Shown here piece by piece: positions 60,331-64,000 of a stretch of DNA of 64,000 nt. The stretch covers positions 6,808,001 through 6,872,000 of the forward strand of contig NZ_CP034449.1 in the NCBI RefSeq assembly GCF_003952425.1. The letters run 5' to 3'. Within the stretch, counting starts at the first letter, position 1. Each line of letters starts with the position of its first letter. Both the position numbers and the translations under genes were made by a program. This stretch comes from Mesorhizobium sp. M2A.F.Ca.ET.046.03.2.1. GTDB taxonomy: Bacteria > Pseudomonadota > Alphaproteobacteria > Rhizobiales > Rhizobiaceae. The notes below the pieces were generated by a model that ran no database searches, was not told where the DNA came from, and was given only the letters and a program-made list of their open reading frames with translations.

Positions 60331-60685
60331 GCTGGCCGGCTTGCGTGCGCTGGTCGTCGAGGACGAAGGCAGCGTTGCTTTACTGATAGAGGACATGCTG
60401 GAGCAACTAGGTTGCGTGGTGGCAGCTTCGGTGGCTACGCTTGGCAAGGCATTGTCGGCTGCCAGTGTTGAACCCTTCGATTTCGCGGTACTGGACGTTA
60501 ACCTCGGCGGAGAGCTTGTCTTCCCGGTTGCCCAGGAACTGCAGAGCAGGAATATCCCGTTTATATTTAGCACAGGGTACGGCAGGATGGGGATGCCGGC
60601 GACATTCAGCGACTGCCAGGTCTTGGCTAAACCGTTCGCGCCGGCGGAGCTGGAGCGAGCCCTTTGCATTGCGTTGCGCCGATAG
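60323..60685 (+). CDS. Single-domain response regulator, FATGUY-like
   Basis: A 120-aa receiver domain without an output domain. Acidic pocket ALVVEDEGS (about 9-17), phosphorylated Asp in FAVLDVNLGGE (about 58), conserved Lys in VLAKPFAP (about 105). After beta-4 it reads PFIFSTGYG, close to the PFxFATGY motif of the FATGUY single-domain regulators (SdrG, LovR, MrrA) that shuttle phosphate in the general stress response. Its ATG overlaps the kinase end, so it is the cognate partner. Confidence 0.85.
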   Translation: MGELAGLRALVVEDEGSVALLIEDMLEQLGCVVAASVATLGKALSAASVEPFDFAVLDVNLGGELVFPVAQELQSRNIPFIFSTGYGRMGMPATFSDCQVLAKPFAPAELERALCIALRR

Positions 60686-60808
60686 GTTTGAGTTCTCCCG
60701 CAATGAGATCAGCTTCCGTCCGAAACCCTGAAAGGTCACGTGGCGCAGCCCGGCGTTAACGGGCTTGAACCTACTCCTGCGCCGCCAAGGGCCTCTCTTT
60801 GTTCGCCA

Positions 60809-60997
60809 CCGGTATTTGTCCGTCCAGTCGATGCCGATCTTGGTGTAGAGGCGGATGTCGTCGGCATCCTTGATCACCTATGTCCGGTAGCCGTCGAACT
60901 TGATTTCGTGACTCCATTCGGAGCCGGCCGGCGGATCGTCGAACCGCTCCGGCTCCATCGGCTTGATGAAGCTGAGCCTGAGGCCGTCCTTACGCAT
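60809..60997 (-). pseudogene. ATP-dependent DNA ligase (LigD-like) N-terminal remnant
   Basis: From ATG 60997 the minus frame reads LSFIKPMEPERFDDPPAGSE, then WSHEIKFDGYRT, the ligase motif I with the adenylated lysine (EIKFDGYR). It then hits an in-frame TAG (60878-60880) where CAG (Q) is expected, and continues IRLYTKIGIDWTDKYR before similarity stops near 60809. A degraded NHEJ-type ligase start. Nonsense plus 3' truncation. Confidence 0.7.
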
Positions 60998-61069
60998 GCA
61001 CACATCCCCGAACGGCGACTCAATAGCGCAGCGGTCTTTCGGTTCCGTTAGCAGTGGCTAAAGAGAGCG

Positions 61070-61095
61070 GGAACTTTCACGGCCTCGTCAATGTT
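61070..61095 (+). promoter_or_regulatory. EcfG-like promoter before the DUF3606 gene
   Basis: GGAAC (61070-61074), 18 bp, GTT (61093-61095), i.e. GGAAC-N19-TT, within the GGAAC-N18/19-TT variant described for S. meliloti RpoE2. It is 26 bp upstream of the ATG at 61121. Confidence 0.55.
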
Positions 61096-61120
61096 CTTCA
61101 ACATTCAGGAGGACGCCCTA

Positions 61121-61309
61121 ATGGCAGATGACAAGAGCAAGCGGGACTTTCGCGATCGGGACCGGGTCTCGGCGGACGAGGAATACGAGGTTGAGTATTT
61201 CGCCCAGAAGGTCGGACTGACACCTCAGCAGGTTCGCGAGCTGATCAAGAAGCACGGCAATGATCGGACTACTCTCGAGCGCGAGGCGAAAGCCATGGGA
61301 CGGAGGTGA
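61121..61309 (+). CDS. DUF3606 domain-containing protein
   Basis: A 62-aa protein matching the small DUF3606 family: KRDFRDRDRVSADEEYEVEY (about 6-25), then LTPQQVRELIKKHGNDRTTL. DUF3606 proteins are small, helical, and in several alphaproteobacteria belong to the general stress regulon. The start at 61121 follows AGGAGGACGC; a longer frame begins 61091. An EcfG-like promoter precedes it. First gene of a three-gene unit with 61314 and 61529. Confidence 0.75.
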   Translation: MADDKSKRDFRDRDRVSADEEYEVEYFAQKVGLTPQQVRELIKKHGNDRTTLEREAKAMGRR

Positions 61310-61313
61310 TTGA

Positions 61314-61532
61314 GTGCCCCGGTACAAGGTGGAAGAGCTCTACGGCGAAGAGGTCGTCTCGTGGCAAACCGTAGACGCTGAAGAACCGCTAAGGGCGGTA
61401 GAGCATGTCGCTCAAACGCCGGTCTCCACCAGAGGTTTGCAGGAGCATTGGTTTCGGGTGGTCGACGAGGAGGCAGACAGCGTCTCGGAGTTCAGTCTCG
61501 CTGAGGCCGTACCGCGAGACTTCTCGAAATGA
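61314..61532 (+). CDS. Small hypothetical protein (72 aa)
   Basis: GTG start with GGAGG at the end of the DUF3606 gene. Sequence MPRYKVEELYGEEVVSWQTV then acidic, AEEPLRAVEHVAQTPVS; ends VPRDFSK. Probably a soluble alpha/beta fold of stress-regulon type (it looks like a mini ubiquitin-like strand-helix pattern, inference). Its stop overlaps the next start (ATGA). Confidence 0.55.
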   Translation: MPRYKVEELYGEEVVSWQTVDAEEPLRAVEHVAQTPVSTRGLQEHWFRVVDEEADSVSEFSLAEAVPRDFSK

Positions 61533-61762
61533 GGGGCAGCCGAATAAATGATCCGGACTGCCGCGCAGCTCTATTGCTGATCAGGGCAACCATCGAAGAG
61601 CACTGCCCGCCTGGCGTCCTGATGAGCGAGGAGCAAGTGAACGGGCATTACGGCCCGACGCTGCTCGACGAGGCCGAGGCACTGGCGGCCGCGATTGTCG
61701 CCACGGTGGAGTGGCTGTCATTCGACGCGACGAAGCCGCCGGCGCCAAGCGTCAAGGGCTAG
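61529..61762 (+). CDS. Small hypothetical protein (77 aa)
   Basis: Helical protein, DCRAALLLIRATIEEHCPPG and LLDEAEALAAAIVATVEWLS are the main helices; the C-terminus is Pro-rich (ATKPPAPSVKG). ATG at 61529 overlaps the preceding stop by 4 bp. Third gene of the EcfG-type small-protein unit. Unknown function. Confidence 0.55.
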   Translation: MRGSRINDPDCRAALLLIRATIEEHCPPGVLMSEEQVNGHYGPTLLDEAEALAAAIVATVEWLSFDATKPPAPSVKG

Positions 61763-61787
61763 ATCTCAGTCTCGCGAGCACCGCAGG

Positions 61788-61976
61788 TTAAGCCAGCTTC
61801 CGAATAATCCAATCCAGAATTTGGGGATCAACATCCTTGTGGCCGGTGTACGACTGGATCAGCTGCGTAGCCATCTCCCGCCATTGGCTTTCCGGCGCCT
61901 GGCTTTCCTGGACTTCGTTTAGGAAGGCTGATCGTATGATTTAGGCGTCCGGCGCCGTCAGGTGTGATTTCGCCAT
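61788..61976 (-). pseudogene. Small gene with an in-frame stop
   Basis: Good ribosome-binding site (GAGGGAACG) before ATG 61976. Frame: MAKSHLTAPDA, TAA (61941-61943), then SAFLNEVQESQAPESQWREM, ATQLIQSYTGHKDVDPQILD and WIIRKLA stop (61788-61790). Downstream residues look natural (helical, no rare composition), so codon 12 is likely a recent nonsense mutation. Family unknown. Confidence 0.5.
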
Positions 61977-62064
61977 CGTTCCCTCACCCCGCGGGGGCGA
62001 AAACCATTGCCCGCACGGAGGTGAATTATATCTCAAACGGGCGGTTTCGCGAGCCGTGTGAGGC

Positions 62065-62089
62065 GGAACAAGTGTTTAGGCGGCGGGTT
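62065..62089 (+). promoter_or_regulatory. EcfG-like promoter before the 50-aa gene
   Basis: GGAAC (62065-62069), 16 bp, GGTT (62086-62089), i.e. GGAAC-N18-TT. It is 22 bp upstream of the GTG start at 62112. Confidence 0.5.
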
Positions 62090-62111
62090 GAATCCCAGTA
62101 GGAGATTTCCC

Positions 62112-62264
62112 GTGACTGACACGCCCGGCAGACCAGAAAACGCCAGGGCCTATATCATCCAACGCTTAATGGAAGAAACCGGGATTTCGGTAGAGGAAGC
62201 GAAAGAGTTGATTGGGGTCTTAGGCTTTGAGTGCCCTCGCTCCTACGCGAGGCCAATATCATAG
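62112..62264 (+). CDS. Small hypothetical protein (50 aa)
   Basis: GTG start with AGGAGA seven bases upstream; 50 residues, mostly helical (ENARAYIIQRLMEETGISVE, then EAKELIGVLGF) and one Cys (FECPRS). EcfG-like promoter just upstream. No recognised family; resembles other short acidic/helical stress proteins. Confidence 0.55.
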   Translation: MTDTPGRPENARAYIIQRLMEETGISVEEAKELIGVLGFECPRSYARPIS

Positions 62265-62486
62265 TTGAAAGGAAGCGGGCTGGCCGGGTCTGATATTGTC
62301 ATGGAAGGGCCCGTCGCCATGCTCGGGAGGAAAATGGCCACGGGCTGACCCTGAGACGTCCAGCGGCTATACCCCGAAGGGATCGACCGCTTCGCCTACA
62401 ACCAACAAGCGTCCAACGGGTTGCAGACAGTTTTATGTACAGTAGAACAGGCTTGACTAACGGCGTAGCCGCACCAGACTCGCCTT
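62265..62486. other. Intergenic stretch with no gene seen
   Basis: 222 bp, AT-richer; only very short frames. No EcfG-like motif of correct spacing seen here. Confidence 0.4.
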
Positions 62487-62783
62487 ATGGCGATGGGCAG
62501 CATCAAGGTCGGGGATACCGTTGCGATCACCGCAACGATCCGCAAGCGCGTAACTGAGGATCGAGTGAGCGTGCTGATCCCCTCATATCATCAGCCCCAT
62601 TCGATTGTGGACACCACACCAAACGTTAGCAGCGGGCAGAAGATTGAGCTTACGGGGGAGGTCACCAGGGTAGATGGGGACAGCGTGACCGTCGGCGGCA
62701 AAGATCTCGGCATTACGGTCAAGCGCAGCGCAGTGCGACTTGTCACCAGTCATGTGGCGCCGAAGCGGAAGACATCCACCTGA
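62487..62783 (+). CDS. Small hypothetical protein (98 aa)
   Basis: Beta-rich sequence: IKVGDTVAITATIRKRVTED, then VSVLIPSYHQPHSIVDTTPN, KIELTGEVTRVDGDSVTVGG and a basic C-terminus. OB-fold/SH3-like barrel pattern, possibly nucleic-acid binding (inference). No strong ribosome-binding site (ATG 62487 or 62493), so the start is uncertain. Followed by a hairpin at 62794. Confidence 0.5.
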   Translation: MAMGSIKVGDTVAITATIRKRVTEDRVSVLIPSYHQPHSIVDTTPNVSSGQKIELTGEVTRVDGDSVTVGGKDLGITVKRSAVRLVTSHVAPKRKTST

Positions 62784-62793
62784 TAGAGAAAGC

Positions 62794-62818
62794 CCGTCGC
62801 CGATGTCACAGGCGACGG
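62794..62818 (+). other. Hairpin downstream of the 62487 gene
   Basis: CCGTCGCC / GGCGACGG perfect 8-bp stem with a 9-nt loop. No T-run follows, so it is not a canonical terminator but may mark the 3' end. Confidence 0.4.
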
Positions 62819-63008
62819 CACTACCAAGGGTCGAGCGTTTAAAATGCACGTGATTTGGAACCCGCGCTTTCACAAATGTTAAGCCTAGCAACCAGGCGAG
62901 TGTGATCGCGCGGCAGTCTCGCCAGGGCGGCGATCACCAGTCCGTCATCGTGGGGCGACACTATCAAATGTATTCGTGCATGCCGCTCGTCCCGACTATT
63001 TTGCTGTC

Positions 63009-63224
63009 ATGGCAACCTCCACAAGGCAAACGCCACAGTCGGTGGTGCAGCTTCTAGGTCCGCTGCGTAGAAAGGCCGCTCGTTACCGCGGCGGGTCCAC
63101 GGAGGCGGGTGATGAGTTGGTGGAGTTGACCTTGCGGGTTGCGCTTTCAGAAGAGTCCAATCGGCCACCGGAAGTCAGCCTCAACAGATGGCTGAACGAC
63201 ATCATGAAGCGGCACCTCAACTGA
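63009..63224 (+). CDS. Sigma-factor region-2-like mini-protein (71 aa)
   Basis: 71 aa from ATG 63009: VVQLLGPLRRKAARYRGGST, then EAGDELVELTLRVALSEESN and PPEVSLNRWLNDIMKRHLN. This follows the region-2 pattern of ECF sigma factors (LxxLRRxAxxL...DDLVQxTLxRAL...LxxWLxxIMxN), ending before the linker; region 4 is absent. It may be a truncated sigma gene or a stand-alone sigma-2 domain. A longer start (62976) is possible. Confidence 0.5.
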   Translation: MATSTRQTPQSVVQLLGPLRRKAARYRGGSTEAGDELVELTLRVALSEESNRPPEVSLNRWLNDIMKRHLN

Positions 63225-63252
63225 ATGCCCACCCAGACGGTCTAAGTTGTAT

Positions 63253-63606
63253 CTAGGAGCGCTTTCGCTCGATCTTGTCGCCTTCAATGAAGCGATCCAT
63301 GCGCTCGTGCAAGGTGGATACGCTGCCCTTCAGGTCGCGCACGCCGGTCATCACCTCGTCACGGAATTCTCGCAGGCCGGCCTTTGTGATGTAGGTCTCT
63401 GCAACGTGGAGCTTGTGCGCCGCAAGCTGCTCGGTCAACAAGGAGACCGAGGCCATCGCCGTGTCGGCGCGCAGATGCGCGTCACGCGCATCCTTCTTGA
63501 CCTCGTCCCGCGCCACCTTGATCGCGGCTTCGATGCGCCACCACAGCCCGCCGACTGCGCCGATGACGGCCATCAGAAAAACGATGTTCGAATTGAAGTC
63601 CGCCAT
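63253..63606 (-). CDS. Phage lysis-region protein: N-terminal TM plus coiled coil (117 aa)
   Basis: One N-terminal transmembrane helix (IVFLMAVIGAVGGLWWRIEA, about 8-27) followed by a long helical, heptad-like region (VARDEVKKDARDAHLRADTA, then LLTEQLAAHKLHVAET) to the C-terminus. Domain layout of XhlA-like/holin-associated phage proteins. Located beside two spanin-like genes on the same strand. Exact family unassigned. Confidence 0.55.
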   Translation of the reverse strand: MADFNSNIVFLMAVIGAVGGLWWRIEAAIKVARDEVKKDARDAHLRADTAMASVSLLTEQLAAHKLHVAETYITKAGLREFRDEVMTGVRDLKGSVSTLHERMDRFIEGDKIERKRS

Positions 63607-63627
63607 CTGCTGGATGCCTTCTGCCGG

Positions 63628-63897
63628 CTAGGATTTCAGTTCGGCGCGGCGCGCGGCGCTTGCCCTGGTATGCCGGTCGCACTCAGCGCCCGTATAGAGG
63701 CCAACGGCACAGCCGGGCGCCATCGTCCGGTCGATCCTGTTCTGGTCGGCGAGCGTCTTGCCCTGCGCGCCGGCGAGGCTGTTACCGAGGGCCGAGCGCA
63801 GGGCTGGCACACCGCTGATGCCGGAAGTCGTACACGCCGCCAGCGTCGATGCAGTCGTCAAAAGACAGCCGAGCATCAATGCCCTTATCGATCGCAT
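63628..63897 (-). CDS. Small lipoprotein, o-spanin (Rz1)-like
   Basis: 89 aa. Signal with lipobox LAAC (LMLGCLLTTASTLAACTTSG, Cys about 22), then a short Ala/Gly/Ser-rich mature part with two later cysteines (PGCAVG, AECDRH). It starts within the preceding minus-strand gene, in another frame, as Rz1 does in Rz. Phage outer-membrane spanin by architecture (inference). Confidence 0.55.
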   Translation of the reverse strand: MRSIRALMLGCLLTTASTLAACTTSGISGVPALRSALGNSLAGAQGKTLADQNRIDRTMAPGCAVGLYTGAECDRHTRASAARRAELKS

Positions 63898-64000
63898 GAT
63901 GGTTCTCCTTTTCGATCCTGGCGCGCAGCTCGTCGGCGCCCTTGTGCTTGATGAGCTCGTAGGCCCAGAGCGCGGCGCCCGACGCGATGAGGACGATCGC
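63782..64000 (-). CDS. i-spanin (Rz)-like protein, partial (N-terminus beyond window)
   Basis: Frame open from the window edge to a TAA at 63782-63784. It reads IVLIASGAALWAYELIKHKG (membrane anchor), then ADELRARIEKENHHAIDKG and ends FDDCIDAGGVYDFRHQRC plus ASPALGPR. The D-C-x-x-A-G-G-V-Y-D-F pattern recurs in rhizobial phage lysis-region proteins. It overlaps the lipoprotein gene at 63628-63897 out of frame by 116 bp. Confidence 0.5.
   Translation of the reverse strand, partial: AIVLIASGAALWAYELIKHKGADELRARIEKENHHAIDKGIDARLSFDDCIDAGGVYDFRHQRCASPALGPR

Noticed and set aside
62857..62880. A further GGAAC...GTT (N16) before the sigma-2-like gene
   Set aside because: Spacer is one base shorter than the accepted range and lies about 130 bp from the start codon.

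Overview
The window looks like chromosome of a Mesorhizobium-like alphaproteobacterium (Rhizobiales, Phyllobacteriaceae). The grounds are the high GC content, the Rhizobiales gene order glyA - (secreted protein) - nrdR - ribD - ribE - ribH - nusB, an ldtR/ldtP pair, GSR-type (EcfG) promoter motifs, RIME-like palindromic intergenic repeats and an OpgC acyltransferase. Genus is an inference from gene content; no rRNA or complete tRNA gene is visible.

Layout, left to right. 1-1861: osmoprotectant ABC importer (YehY-like permease, cut by the window edge, and OsmF/YehZ binding protein). 2.1-9.6 kb: FMN reductase, then a minus-strand block glyA, nrdR, ribD, ribE, ribH, nusB and an MFS gene, several joined by 4-bp GTGA overlaps. 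9.6-11.4 kb: decayed sequence, a frameshifted LuxR solo and a small membrane protein. 11.5-13.8 kb: the L,D-transpeptidase ldtP and its MarR regulator ldtR. 14-21 kb: acyl-CoA hydrolase, methyltransferase, hemB, GST, PHB depolymerase and a RibD-C/DHFR-like reductase with a strong operator palindrome. 21.2-22.5 kb: an intact IS481-family element inserted in a RIME-like repeat. 22.7-31.4 kb: ppk2, aldo/keto reductase, GT90, a divergent GntR/MFS pair, two tandem paralogous mini-proteins sharing three identical operators with a LacI regulator, and opgC. 31.5-56.1 kb: mostly housekeeping genes (sthA, bpt, parC, aspS, rnd, guaB, rlmE, ppx) with transporters and a DeoR/MFS pair.

56.2-64.0 kb is different. 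It begins with a degenerate tRNA-Gln-like sequence and contains short overlapping hypothetical genes, several broken genes (including a nonsense-mutated ATP-dependent DNA ligase start), and phage-lysis-like genes at the right edge. Base composition is visibly less GC-rich. Inside it sits what looks like a general-stress-response accessory module: an EcfG-type promoter, a PAS/HWE histidine kinase (frameshifted here), an overlapping single-domain response regulator with a PFxFATGY-like motif, two further EcfG-like promoters in front of small-protein genes (one DUF3606), and a mini-protein resembling sigma-factor region 2 alone.

Several disruptions (LuxR, histidine kinase) are single-base frameshifts and could be sequencing errors. 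No CRISPR array, rRNA gene or riboswitch was recognised.
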